Below, piece by piece: positions 37,547-47,147 of a stretch of DNA of 64,000 nucleotides. The stretch comes from Paenibacillus sp. JJ-223. GTDB lineage: Bacteria > Bacillota > Bacilli > Paenibacillales > Paenibacillaceae. Location of the stretch: positions 1-64,000 of the forward strand of contig NZ_CAKMMP010000006.1 of assembly GCF_927798175.1 (NCBI RefSeq), in the 5' to 3' direction. Numbering within the stretch: position 1 is the stretch's first letter; each line of letters opens with the position of its first letter. A program made the position numbers and the translations under genes. The notes beneath the pieces are model-generated. The model was given only the letters and a program-made list of their open reading frames with translations. It ran no database searches and had not been told where the DNA came from.

Positions 37547-38854
37547 ATGATGGATTTGTTTTCGTTTCAACAGGATGCGGAGCCGAAGGCGAGACTGCTT
37601 GCCGATCGGATGCGTCCGGAGAAGCTTGAAGAATATATCGGGCAAGAGCATATCATCGGGCCGGGCAAGCTGCTTCGCCGCGCCATCGAGGCCGACCAGA
37701 TTTCGTCCATACTGCTGTATGGTCCTCCAGGATGCGGCAAAACCACGTTGGCGCATATCATATCCAAGCACACGCAGGGTAATTTCGTTCGGCTGAACGC
37801 GGTGGATGCGTCCGTGAAGGACGTTCGTGAAGTGATCGAGCAAGCCCAGACGAACAAGCAGCTGTACGGCACCAAAACGATTCTGTTTCTGGACGAGGTG
37901 CACCGCTTCAACAGCTCGCGGCAGGATGCGCTGCTGCCTGCGGTGGAACAGGGCACCATTATTTTTATCGGGGCGACGACGGAGAATCCGTTTCATTACG
38001 TGAACGGGGCCTTGATGAGCCGCTCAACGCTGTTTCAACTGGAGCCGCTGAACAAGGAGCACTCGCTGATTGCCATGCGTCGTGCCCTGCAAGATGCGGA
38101 CAAGGGCCTCGGTTTCATGGAACTGAAGGCGGACGAAGAGGCGCTATCGCATATCGCGACGATGGCCAACGGGGACATTCGGCGCGCGCTGAATGCCCTG
38201 GAACTGGCCGCACTGACCACGCCGCCGGAAACGGACGGTTCCATCCATATTACGCTCGCGGTTGCGGAAGAATCCATTCGCCGTCCCATCGTGCGCGCGG
38301 ACGAGTCGACGCAATACGACGTGTTGTCGGCGTTTCACAAAAGCATTCGCGGTTCCAGCGATGCCGCCCTGTTCTGGTTTCTGTACGCGGTGGAAAAGCT
38401 GGGCATGGACCCGATGGTGTTTATTCGCCGTTTGATCGCGGCGAGCAGCGAGGATATCGGCCTTGCCAATCCTCAGGCCATGACGCAGGCCATCGGCGCG
38501 CTGGACGCGTATCGCAACAACGGCTGGCCGGAGGCCAAACTCAACATTGCGCAGGCGATCCTGTTTGCGGTGGAAAGTCCGAAATCGAATGCCGTGTATA
38601 CGGCCATTTCCAAAGCGATGGAAGCGATCGAGGAAGTGAAGTCGGCGGAGGTGCCGCTGCATCTTCGTGATACCCATTACGCCGGAGCGGCCAAGCTTGG
38701 GCACGAGGGGTACCTATATCCGCACAACTATCCGGGACATTACGTGAAGCAGGAGTATTTGCCGAAACAGCTGTCGCGCCGCATTTTCTATGAGGCGACC
38801 GAGCAGGGGAACGAATCCAAGATTCGCCTCAACCAGCAGCGTCGGAGAGGGTAA
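37547..38854 (+). CDS. rarA: RarA (MgsA), replication-associated recombination ATPase
   Basis: RarA is a AAA+ protein related to clamp loaders that works at stalled replication forks. The 435-residue protein has LADRMRPEKLEEYIGQEH, Walker A GPPGCGKTTLAH, Walker B LFLDEVHRFN, sensor GATTENP, and the C-terminal tetramerisation and SSB-binding region ending with YLYPHNYPGHYVKQEYLP. AAGGAAGTGA precedes two tandem ATG codons; the first is used. The LysR gene ends 11 bases upstream. Confidence 0.95.
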   Translation: MMDLFSFQQDAEPKARLLADRMRPEKLEEYIGQEHIIGPGKLLRRAIEADQISSILLYGPPGCGKTTLAHIISKHTQGNFVRLNAVDASVKDVREVIEQAQTNKQLYGTKTILFLDEVHRFNSSRQDALLPAVEQGTIIFIGATTENPFHYVNGALMSRSTLFQLEPLNKEHSLIAMRRALQDADKGLGFMELKADEEALSHIATMANGDIRRALNALELAALTTPPETDGSIHITLAVAEESIRRPIVRADESTQYDVLSAFHKSIRGSSDAALFWFLYAVEKLGMDPMVFIRRLIAASSEDIGLANPQAMTQAIGALDAYRNNGWPEAKLNIAQAILFAVESPKSNAVYTAISKAMEAIEEVKSAEVPLHLRDTHYAGAAKLGHEGYLYPHNYPGHYVKQEYLPKQLSRRIFYEATEQGNESKIRLNQQRRRG

Positions 38855-38926
38855 CGGATGTGAATGTCTACGTGTCTGGTTACCTTAAGGAATGAGTAGA
38901 ATGTAATATGTGGTTTGTGCACGATA

Positions 38927-38963
38927 AGCTGCTTTCAGTATTCTCTGAATGCGGCTTTTTTCT
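38927..38963 (+). terminator. Terminator after rarA
   Basis: AAGCTGC-TTTCAG pairs with CTGAAT-GCGGCTT around TATTCT, with one mismatch, then TTTTTTC. Confidence 0.82.
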
Positions 38964-39063
38964 TTTTCTGCAAAGCTCGTGCTGCTTTATTTCATAGTTT
39001 CATAATAAGCTAGAAAGAGCTGTGGATTAACATCGTCGGTTTCAAAGTATAATGATGATTCGC

Positions 39064-39121
39064 TGATCAGGTTAGAGGATTTTTAACAGCAGGCTTGATC
39101 TGACCCCAAAATAGTTAGAGG
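39064..39121. repeat. Possible IS3-family end remnant and short direct repeats
   Basis: Positions 39096-39121 contain TGATCTGACCCC then AAAATAGTTAGAGG, which resembles terminal inverted repeats of IS3/IS150-type elements (TGA-CCCC-AAAA-GTTAGA). A shortened copy, TGATCAGGTTAGAGG, lies at 39064-39078. No transposase frame is nearby. The stretch 38964-39219 is otherwise AT-rich and empty apart from a promoter-like sequence. Confidence 0.3.
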
Positions 39122-39141
39122 CTTCTTGTAATTCCAAATTA

Positions 39142-39170
39142 TTGATTTGATTGAATTGAGATAGTAATAT
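39142..39170 (+). promoter_or_regulatory. Possible promoter of the E1 genes
   Basis: TTGATT, 17-base spacer, TAATAT: four of six matches in each box, in an AT-rich stretch 50 bases before the E1-alpha start. Confidence 0.4.
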
Positions 39171-39219
39171 AGTAAATTGATGTAATAGAACTTGAATCCG
39201 ACTTTAGGGGGGCACTTTC

Positions 39220-40230
39220 ATGAGCGAAACTGGCATAGCGGGAGAACGTGTTCTTCATCATTCACTGGGATTGACCGATGAAGAGGCTGTTGACATGTAT
39301 AAAACGATGGTAATGGCACGGAAATTTGATGAACGCAATTTGCTGCTTCAGCGCGCAGGTAAAATTAATTTTCATGTTTCAGGCATTGGACAAGAAGTGG
39401 CACAGGTCGCTGCAGCATATGCCCTCAACAAGTCGACGGATTACTTCCTCCCGTACTATCGCGATTATGGCCTCGTCCTATCGCTAGGCATGAGCATCAA
39501 AGAATTGATGCTGTCCGTATTTGCCAAAGCGGAAGACCCCAATAGCGGAGGCCGTCAAATGCCTGGCCACTTTGGATATAAAAAGCTTCGGATCGTAACT
39601 GGTTCCAGTCCGGTTACTACGCAGGTGCCCCATGCCGTTGGCATAGCCCTGGCGGCAAAAATGAAAAATGAGAAGTTAGTGAGTTTTGTAACCTTTGGGG
39701 AAGGATCCAGCAATCAAGGAGATTTTCACGAAGGCTGCAATTTTGCGGGGGTTCACAAACTTCCGGTCATTTTGATGTGTGAGAATAATCAGTATGCGAT
39801 TTCCGTGCCGATCCATAAGCAGCTTGGTGGACGGGTTGTTGACCGTGCGCGAGGCTATGGGATTGCAGGTGTACGAGTGGATGGGAACAACGTATTTGAG
39901 GTTTACAAAGCCGTAAAGGAAGCTCGGGAGAGAGCGATTCGCGGGGAAGGGCCAACGCTCATTGAAGCCATGTTATACCGACTTTCGCCGCACTCCACTG
40001 CCGATAATGATTTATTGTACAGGACGAAGGACGAAGTAGAGGAGAACCGGGCTAAGGACGGAATTCCCAAGTACCAACAATATTTGATCGATTGCGGAAT
40101 ATGGAGTGCCGCTCATGAGGAAGAACTGCAATCTCAGCTCAAAAAACAAATCGATGATGCGATAAACTATGCGGATAAGGCCCCGTTGCCAACGCCGGAG
40201 TCTTCGTTGGACCATGTATATGCAGAATGA
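39220..40230 (+). CDS. 2-oxoacid dehydrogenase E1 alpha subunit (BkdAA-type)
   Basis: The thiamine-diphosphate-binding half of an alpha2-beta2 E1. The 336-residue protein has YKTMVMARKFDERNLLLQR, FLPYYRDYGLVLSLGM, GRQMPGHF, and the ThDP/Mg motif GEGSSNQGDFHEG to ENNQYAIS. SPHSTADND in the phosphorylation-loop region points to branched-chain 2-oxoacid substrates rather than pyruvate. AGGGGGG precedes the ATG. E1-beta follows 21 bases later, but no E2 or E3 gene does. Confidence 0.88.
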   Translation: MSETGIAGERVLHHSLGLTDEEAVDMYKTMVMARKFDERNLLLQRAGKINFHVSGIGQEVAQVAAAYALNKSTDYFLPYYRDYGLVLSLGMSIKELMLSVFAKAEDPNSGGRQMPGHFGYKKLRIVTGSSPVTTQVPHAVGIALAAKMKNEKLVSFVTFGEGSSNQGDFHEGCNFAGVHKLPVILMCENNQYAISVPIHKQLGGRVVDRARGYGIAGVRVDGNNVFEVYKAVKEARERAIRGEGPTLIEAMLYRLSPHSTADNDLLYRTKDEVEENRAKDGIPKYQQYLIDCGIWSAAHEEELQSQLKKQIDDAINYADKAPLPTPESSLDHVYAE

Positions 40231-40251
40231 ATTAGAGGGGGAGTAGAGTCA

Positions 40252-41235
40252 ATGGCAATCATGAATTATGTATCGGCGATCCGCCTTGGGATGCAGGAAG
40301 AATTGGCGAGGGATGAGAACGTTTTTGTATTGGGCGAAGATGTCGGAGTCAAGGGGGGAGTCTATACAACGACAAAAGGGCTGATCGACATGTTTGGCGA
40401 AGAACGAGTTTTGGACACGCCGCTTGCCGAATCGGCGATTGCCGGGGTAGCGATCGGTGCGGCCATGTATGGAATGAAGCCGATCGCCGAAATGCAGTAT
40501 TCCGATTTCATGTTTCCGGCAACGAACCAGATTATCAGCGAAGCAGCCAAAATCCGCTATCGTTCCAACAATGATTGGAGTTGTCCGCTTGTGATTCGTG
40601 CTCCCATCGGAGCCGGCGTCTTCGGTGGACTCTATCATTCCCAATGCGCAGAATCGGTGTTTTTCGGAACCCCGGGCCTTAAAATCGTAGCCCCTTATAG
40701 ACCTTACGATGCAAAGGGTTTGCTGAAAGCCGCGGTCAGAGATCCCGATCCCGTACTGTACTTCGAGCACAAGAAATGCTTCATGCTGGTGAAGGGTGAA
40801 GTGCCGGAAGACGACTATACGGTACCCATCGGCAAATCCAATGTGCTTCGCGAGGGGACCGATATAACTGTAATAAGTTACAGCATGCCGCTTATGTTTA
40901 TAGAACATGCTGCAGAAGAACTTGAAGAAGAAGGGATTTCTGCACATGTGCTCGATTTACGAACACTCCAACCTTTAGATAAAGAAGGGATATTGGAGGC
41001 TGTCCGGAAAACGGGAAAGGTGCTGATTGTGCATGAAGACAACAAAACAGGAGGTATTGGGGCAGAGGTATCGGCCATCATTGCCGAAGAACTGCTCTTC
41101 GATTTGGACGCACCCATCATGCGGCTGTGCGGCCCGGATACTCCAGCCACGACGTTCCATGCGCCGGGAGAAAAATACTTCCTGTTGAATAAAGATAAAG
41201 TAAAAGAGGCCATGAAGAACCTGGCGTTATTTTGA
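40252..41235 (+). CDS. 2-oxoacid dehydrogenase E1 beta subunit (BkdAB-type)
   Basis: The 327-residue partner of E1 alpha. It contains FVLGEDVGVKGGVYTTTKGL with the Glu that activates thiamine, DTPLAESAIAGVAIGAAM, EMQYSDFMFPATNQI, and the transketolase C-terminal domain with TVISYS and LDLRTLQPLDKEGI. Together with E1 alpha it should decarboxylate branched-chain 2-oxoacids and load the acyl group on a lipoyl E2, which must be supplied from elsewhere. A fluoride-channel gene follows after 138 bases. Confidence 0.9.
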   Translation: MAIMNYVSAIRLGMQEELARDENVFVLGEDVGVKGGVYTTTKGLIDMFGEERVLDTPLAESAIAGVAIGAAMYGMKPIAEMQYSDFMFPATNQIISEAAKIRYRSNNDWSCPLVIRAPIGAGVFGGLYHSQCAESVFFGTPGLKIVAPYRPYDAKGLLKAAVRDPDPVLYFEHKKCFMLVKGEVPEDDYTVPIGKSNVLREGTDITVISYSMPLMFIEHAAEELEEEGISAHVLDLRTLQPLDKEGILEAVRKTGKVLIVHEDNKTGGIGAEVSAIIAEELLFDLDAPIMRLCGPDTPATTFHAPGEKYFLLNKDKVKEAMKNLALF

Positions 41236-41373
41236 TCCGCATTTGCCAGCGTGAGAAATTCAGCTTCCGACCGCCTTTTCCCTTGTACCTGCGGGACCCC
41301 ATGGTTTAAATCTCGATAATCCACTATCATTAGGGAGAAGGAAAAAGTATAACGTCTGGAGATGTCTTGCGTC

Positions 41374-41775
41374 ATGAAGGAACTTGTTTATGTTGGGCTT
41401 GGCGGCATTGCGGGCACGTTGACCCGTTACGGCGTCCAGCTGTGGATACCGCAGGACAATGGGGGGTTCCCTTGGGGGGTGCTGCTGATCAACGCGGTGG
41501 GCAGCCTGTTTCTGGGGTGGTTTTTCACGGTAGCCGTACCTCACAAAATTTCGGCTGAGCTGCGCCTGGCCATCGGCACGGGGTTTACCGGCGCGTTCAC
41601 GACCTTTTCAACCTTTGCGCTCGATATGGTGCGATTGGCGGAAGGCGGACATTGGATAAGTGCGGCTGCGTATGTATTCACTAGCATCGCGGCAGGGCTC
41701 TTGCTTTGCTCGGTCGGTATCCGCTGGGGAGAGCAAATGTTGAGAAGGGATGGAAGGGGCGGTGCGCAGGCATGA
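41374..41775 (+). CDS. crcB: CrcB/Fluc fluoride channel subunit 1
   Basis: Fluc channels export fluoride passively as antiparallel dimers. ATG 41374 gives 133 residues; ATG 41362 is adjacent to the GGAG and too close. Four helices are visible. Motifs are GGIAGTLTRYG, FPWGVLLINAVGSLFLGW with the pore Asn, and TGFTGAFTTFSTFALD with the Phe-box and sodium-site backbone. It ends in an ATGA overlap with the second channel gene. A fluoride riboswitch was sought upstream and not found. Confidence 0.9.
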   Translation: MKELVYVGLGGIAGTLTRYGVQLWIPQDNGGFPWGVLLINAVGSLFLGWFFTVAVPHKISAELRLAIGTGFTGAFTTFSTFALDMVRLAEGGHWISAAAYVFTSIAAGLLLCSVGIRWGEQMLRRDGRGGAQA

Positions 41776-42131
41776 TCATCTGGATCGGTGCAGCAGGCAT
41801 GATGGGTTCGATACTGCGGTATTCGCTGGGACGATGGGTGTCTGCCCGGTTAGGCACTTCGTTTCCATGGGGAACATGGCTGATCAACATCAGCGGTTCG
41901 CTGCTGCTTGGAATGCTTTATGGCTGGCACGCGTCTGCAGCCATTTCCGATATGCTGTGGGTCATCGTAGGTACAGGATTTTGCGGTGCATACACGACCT
42001 TCTCCACATTTGGTTATGAGACCATGGGTCTAATAAGCCGGAAACGGTATGGTAGAGCGGTCCTTTACGTCGTCAGTTCGGTCATCGTGGGCACGTTGGC
42101 CTCATTTTGCGGCACGTGGATCACTGCATAA
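41772..42131 (+). CDS. crcB: CrcB/Fluc fluoride channel subunit 2
   Basis: A second Fluc subunit, 119 residues from ATG 41772, which overlaps the previous stop by four bases. It keeps GAAGMMGSILRYSLGRW, FPWGTWLINISGSLLLGM and GTGFCGAYTTFSTFGYE. Paired crcB genes are usual in Bacilli, where the two products can form a heterodimer with opposite topology. It is followed by a bidirectional terminator. Confidence 0.9.
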   Translation: MIIWIGAAGMMGSILRYSLGRWVSARLGTSFPWGTWLINISGSLLLGMLYGWHASAAISDMLWVIVGTGFCGAYTTFSTFGYETMGLISRKRYGRAVLYVVSSVIVGTLASFCGTWITA

Positions 42132-42169
42132 ACCGGGTATTCGGATTTTTTTGCAGGGAAAAGAAGGAA

Positions 42170-42210
42170 AAAAGCCATCCTCCATGGTATACATGATAGG
42201 GATGGCTTTT
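42170..42210. terminator. Bidirectional terminator between crcB and mnmA
   Basis: AAAAGCCATCC (42170-42180) pairs with GGATGGCTTTT (42200-42210); A-rich and T-rich flanks allow use in both directions. Confidence 0.85.
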
Positions 42211-42270
42211 ATTGGCTTTTGTGCTTGTGTAGAAAGCTCCATACATACAGGTATGGAATTCGTGGACTGA

Positions 42271-43461
<1,191 letters not shown>

Positions 43462-43726
43462 TAACCGGACCCAACTTACGATACACCCGGGGAACTTTGG
43501 ATACTGTCCACTCCAGGCGCACAGATTAATTGCCATCCATGTTTCCTTTGGGCATGCAGTTATGTTAACATTAGGCGAGGGTTATGATCGGAATACGGAG
43601 GTTTAAGGAACATGGGCCGTTTTTTCATATCCCGCTGTGGCGAATCAGTGACGGGAAATCATGGCCACATGTGCTGAGCGAACAAACACTAAACAGGTTT
43701 TCTGAAAATTGAAAGAGGTGACTCCT

Positions 43727-44146
43727 TTGAAAATATCGACAAAAGGCCGTTATGGCCTTACCATCATGATGGAGCTGGCTGCCAGAACCGGCGAAGGCCC
43801 GACTTCCCTGAAGAGCATTGCGGAGCGCAATCAGCTCTCGGAGCATTATTTGGAGCAATTGATCGCTCCCCTGCGCAATGCAGGACTTGTTAAAAGCATT
43901 CGCGGAGCGTACGGCGGCTATATTCTGGCCGGCGATCCGGCCAGCGTGACTGCAGGTGACGTCATTCGTGTGTTGGAAGGCCCGATCTCCCCGGTGGACT
44001 TCACCGAGGAAGACGATCCGGCCAAGCGGGACCTGTGGCTGCGTATCCGCGACAGCATTGCCGAGGTGCTGGATTCGACGACGCTGCAAGACCTGATTTC
44101 GTATCAGGACCAGGAGCAGAAGGACAGCTACATGTTCTACATTTAA
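43727..44146 (+). CDS. cymR: CymR, Rrf2-family regulator of cysteine metabolism
   Basis: CymR represses sulfur-acquisition genes, together with CysK, when cysteine is plentiful. TTG 43727 follows AGAGGTGA and gives 139 residues, nearly the B. subtilis length; the upstream ATG at 43709 overlaps the ribosome site. The winged helix includes STKGRYGLTIMMELA, LSEHYLEQLIAPLRNAGLV and RGAYGGYILA. There is no cysteine, so unlike IscR or NsrR it cannot hold an Fe-S cluster, which supports CymR. It neighbours the desulfurase gene, as usual. Confidence 0.9.
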   Translation: MKISTKGRYGLTIMMELAARTGEGPTSLKSIAERNQLSEHYLEQLIAPLRNAGLVKSIRGAYGGYILAGDPASVTAGDVIRVLEGPISPVDFTEEDDPAKRDLWLRIRDSIAEVLDSTTLQDLISYQDQEQKDSYMFYI

Positions 44147-44272
44147 TTTTCAGGTATGGGATTTAATAAATCCTTGATGCAAGGGTTTTGGCTTCATTAC
44201 TGGGGCCAAACTTTCAGTTAAATGATTAACATTTTGATCGAGGCTGCGACACGCATACACGGCAAAAACATT

Positions 44273-44295
44273 AAAGCCCCCAAATTGGGGGCTTT
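44273..44295 (+). terminator. Hairpin after cymR
   Basis: AAAGCCCCC and GGGGGCTTT form a perfect nine-bp stem with an AAATT loop. The T tract is only three bases, so termination may be partial. Confidence 0.6.
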
Positions 44296-44433
44296 CGCGT
44301 GCAAATGGCATTTTTATAAGGCTTGTTGGTTGAGCTAAGTCGAAATACTAACAACATATGCAACAATGGCTGTTAACGGTCTATGTATGAAAATCGCAAA
44401 TCTCGGCCTGGAATTTTAAGCCCGGCTATTGGA

Positions 44434-44808
44434 CTAGCGATTTTTGAGGGTTTCGATGTCAGCCTCCATTCGCAGCTGGCGGCGATTCAAAATATCAATG
44501 CTGTGTTGATGGGTATTCAATTCGGCCGTAACCTTGCGTTCGAAGCTTGCCTGGTTTTCTTCCAGGCGTTTGGTGATTTCAAGGGTTTCCAGCACCGCTT
44601 GCTTGAGCAGCGGAATATCTTTGGTTTGCTGTTCGATGGTATCCAATCTGCCTTCAATATGATCGAAACGACCATCCATGCTATCCAGACGTCCATCCAT
44701 GCCATCCAGATGTCCATCCATGTTGTCCAAACGCTGATCTATATGATCAAAACGTTTGTTCATCTGCTGCAACTGGTTCAAAATTTGTTCAAGTACGGCA
44801 TCGCTCAT
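44434..44808 (-). CDS. Heptad-repeat coiled-coil protein
   Basis: A 124-residue protein starting at 44808, with AAGGAGGAAGAG on the minus strand before it. Nearly the whole length is predicted helix. Residues of about 19-53 are five seven-residue units of the form R-(L/F)-D-x-(M/I)-(D/E)-G, such as RLDNMDG, HLDGMDG, RLDSMDG, RFDHIEG. This is a regular acidic coiled coil without a signal peptide. I do not recognise its function; similar proteins are annotated only as hypothetical. It is divergent from the desulfurase gene with 114 bases between them. Confidence 0.75.
   Translation of the reverse strand: MSDAVLEQILNQLQQMNKRFDHIDQRLDNMDGHLDGMDGRLDSMDGRFDHIEGRLDTIEQQTKDIPLLKQAVLETLEITKRLEENQASFERKVTAELNTHQHSIDILNRRQLRMEADIETLKNR
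44648..44752. repeat. Five 21-base tandem repeats inside the coiled-coil gene
   Basis: Units at 44648-44668, 44669-44689, 44690-44710, 44711-44731 and 44732-44752. The middle three share CCATCCATG and differ by a few bases; the outer two have diverged. Each unit encodes one heptad on the minus strand, so copy number can change in frame. Confidence 0.75.
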
Positions 44809-44922
44809 AACACTCTTCCTCCTTATCAAATGTAGTGATTCCATTATACTTGAAGTTGCATTACAAAAACATTCGATTTGATTTCCAATTCCATTATAGC
44901 GATTACGAGGTGAAAGATTAAC

Positions 44923-46074
44923 ATGAATAGAATTTATTTGGACCATGCTGCATCCACGCCTGTGCATCCACAGGTCGCACAAACAATGATGGATATCATG
45001 ACCGGGCAATTCGGCAATGCCTCAAGCATCCATGCCTTCGGTCGAGAAGCGAAACGAACCGTCAATGGAGCCAGGGATGCCATCGCTGCCTTGCTTGGCT
45101 GTTTCCCTGACGAATTGGTATTTACCAGCGGAGGCACGGAAAGCGATAATTTGGCGATCTTCGGCGCAGTCGCGGCCCGGAAAGACAAAGGGCGGCATAT
45201 CATTACGTCGGCCGTCGAACACCACGCGGTGCTGCATACTTGCGAGGAACTGGAGCGCCAAGGTTATGACGTGACTTATTTGGGCGTGGACGAGCATGGA
45301 AGAATCCGCATGGAGGAATTGCGGCAGGCCATTCGTCCGGATACCGTACTGATCACGATCATGTACGCTAATAATGAAGTCGGCACGCTCCAGCCGATTC
45401 GGGAGATCGGTGAACTTGCCCGCGAACGCGGCATTCTGTTTCACACGGATGCGGTACAGGCGCTGGGGACGCAGCATATTTCCTGCAAAGACATGCCTGT
45501 CGACATGATCAGCTTGTCCGCGCACAAAATTAACGGTCCGCAGGGCGTCGGTGCGCTGTACGTGCGCAGGGGCACGATGCTGGAAGCAAGGGCGCATGGA
45601 GGGCTGCAGGAACGTCAGCGGCGTGCGGGAACCGAAAATATGGCAGGTATTGCCGGTTTTGCCGAAGCGCTCAAAATAGCCGTGTCGCAGGCAGAAAAAC
45701 GCTATGAGCATGATCTTCTTTTACGCTCCCTGTTGTTGGAACAGTTGGAGAAGCATGTTGGCGCCGAGCATTTTCATGTGAACGGCCACCCCGATTATAC
45801 ACTTCCGCATATCCTTAACGTCAGCTTCCCGGAAGTGTCGACAGAAACGATGCTCATGAACCTGGACATGGAAGGCATTGCGGTGGCGAGTGGGTCGGCA
45901 TGCACCTCGGGGTCGCTTGAAGTGTCCCATGTACTCAAAGCGATGAACCTTCCGGAAGCTTTATTGCACTCTGCGATTCGTTTTAGCTGGGGGTTGGGTA
46001 ATACTACGGAAGAAATGATAAAAACGGGCGAAAAAATTGGAACCATTCTTTTGCGACTTCGTAATAGACTTTGA
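44923..46074 (+). CDS. Cysteine desulfurase (YrvO/IscS-like)
   Basis: A PLP enzyme that removes sulfur from cysteine as an enzyme persulfide. The 383 residues have YLDHAASTPVHP, FTSGGTESDNLAI, AVEHHAVL, HTDAVQALG, SLSAHKINGPQGVG with the PLP lysine, and ASGSACTSGSLEVSHV with the active-site Cys. Its place after cymR matches B. subtilis YrvO, the dedicated sulfur donor of MnmA. No scaffold or other Fe-S gene is adjacent, which supports a tRNA thiolation role. Confidence 0.93.
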   Translation: MNRIYLDHAASTPVHPQVAQTMMDIMTGQFGNASSIHAFGREAKRTVNGARDAIAALLGCFPDELVFTSGGTESDNLAIFGAVAARKDKGRHIITSAVEHHAVLHTCEELERQGYDVTYLGVDEHGRIRMEELRQAIRPDTVLITIMYANNEVGTLQPIREIGELARERGILFHTDAVQALGTQHISCKDMPVDMISLSAHKINGPQGVGALYVRRGTMLEARAHGGLQERQRRAGTENMAGIAGFAEALKIAVSQAEKRYEHDLLLRSLLLEQLEKHVGAEHFHVNGHPDYTLPHILNVSFPEVSTETMLMNLDMEGIAVASGSACTSGSLEVSHVLKAMNLPEALLHSAIRFSWGLGNTTEEMIKTGEKIGTILLRLRNRL

Positions 46075-46116
46075 GGGTCTCTTTATCTGCGGAACAGAAG
46101 GAGGGGAGGAGTTCCA

Positions 46117-46185
46117 ATTTATCGGTTGAATGGAGCGGTCTGGGGCGACGGTGAATGGTTTTTCGTTCATTCGGGGAATACCTAA
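46117..46185 (+). CDS. Possible 22-residue peptide with ATT start
   Basis: A very strong purine-rich ribosome site (GAAGGAGGGGAGGAG, 46098-46112) lies in the space after the desulfurase gene, too far from the next ATG to serve it. Five bases later an in-frame ATT would open a peptide reading IYRLNGAVWGDGEWFFVHS and ending GNT before TAA. TTG 46126 is an alternative start. The evidence is only the unexplained ribosome site and the open frame. Confidence 0.2.
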   Translation: MYRLNGAVWGDGEWFFVHSGNT

Positions 46186-46237
46186 ATTCAATGATGCCGC
46201 GTCTGTTTCACGATAAGATGATGAGGAGGACACTGCG

Positions 46238-46759
46238 ATGAAGCTTCAGGAAATGATCGGTCTTGCCGTTTTTGATGTGGAAGGCGGAAAACAGGTCGGG
46301 AAAATCCAGGATTTCATTGTGAGCGACGATTGGAAAATTGAAGGCATTGAACTTGAAAGCAAAGGCCTGTTTACCAGTCATGTCAAAATCGTGCAGTGGC
46401 AAGATATCGTTGCCTACGGCGAAGATGCCGTCATGATCCGTAATCAACAGGCTGTCCGCAAGACGGGAGCCGACAACATAAAACATACGTACCTCCTCGG
46501 TCAGTCCAAATTAAAAGAGATGTCGGTGTTGACCGGCGACGGTTTGCTGCTTGGACGCGTCTCTGATGTTTATTTTGACCAGGAGTTGGGAAATACAATA
46601 AAAGGGATCGAAATTACGGACGGTTTTGTGTCCGACTTGATCGAAGGCCGCAAATGGCTGCCATGTACAAGTGATATGTCCATTGGAGAGAGTGCTGTAA
46701 TGGTGCCCCCGCTGAGTGAACAGCGCTTGGAAAATGCCATTCATTCTGTGAACGGATAG
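46238..46759 (+). CDS. PRC-barrel domain protein (YrrD-like)
   Basis: A soluble 173-residue protein with two PRC-barrel units: MKLQEMIGLAVFDVEGGKQVGKIQDF in two short parts near the start, and VLTGDGLLLGRVSDVYFD near 92-109. PRC barrels occur in RNA-processing and photosynthetic proteins and in spore formers as YlmC/YrrD-type proteins of unknown role. GATGAGGAGG precedes the ATG. The zinc-ribbon gene follows four bases later, so both are translated together. Confidence 0.85.
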   Translation: MKLQEMIGLAVFDVEGGKQVGKIQDFIVSDDWKIEGIELESKGLFTSHVKIVQWQDIVAYGEDAVMIRNQQAVRKTGADNIKHTYLLGQSKLKEMSVLTGDGLLLGRVSDVYFDQELGNTIKGIEITDGFVSDLIEGRKWLPCTSDMSIGESAVMVPPLSEQRLENAIHSVNG

Positions 46760-46763
46760 GTGA

Positions 46764-46979
46764 ATGAATATGAAATGTCCAAACTGTAGTTCCAAAGATA
46801 TCGGTAAAATCGGCTCCCATCAGTTTTATTGCTGGGGATGCTTTATTGAATTGAACGTCAACGGCGACAAGATGTCCGTATATCAAGTGGAGGAGGATGG
46901 TACGCTTAGCTCGCTGGACGATTTGTTTTTTGGCGAAGAGCTGCCGCAGGATTTTCCCCATTTGCACGCTTCTTCTTAA
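46764..46979 (+). CDS. Small zinc-ribbon protein
   Basis: A 71-residue protein starting MNMKCPNCSSKDIGKIG. CPNC (near 5-8) and CWGC (near 23-26) form a four-Cys zinc ribbon; the rest is acidic and ends HLHASS. ATG 46770 is an alternative start. Proximity to the PRC-barrel gene suggests a shared role. A small gene is also found between yrrD and yrrI in B. subtilis, but I cannot confirm the match. Confidence 0.75.
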   Translation: MNMKCPNCSSKDIGKIGSHQFYCWGCFIELNVNGDKMSVYQVEEDGTLSSLDDLFFGEELPQDFPHLHASS

Positions 46980-47147
46980 TTGCAAACAAAACTTCGTTTA
47001 CATGCGGTTTTGTGACAATATCAGGCGCCGGGCACCAAGGTGCAACCTGCAAGGGTTACATTACGATATGCATTCGATCGAAAGGCTTGTACTCGCGTAT
47101 CGCATTACTTTATCGTATGCAGAGGCGAAGTGCAAGATGCATCGGAT

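Noticed and set aside
44809-45009. Longer start for the coiled-coil gene overlapping the desulfurase gene
   Set aside because: Start 44808 has a strong ribosome site, and the longer version would overlap a certain gene on the other strand.
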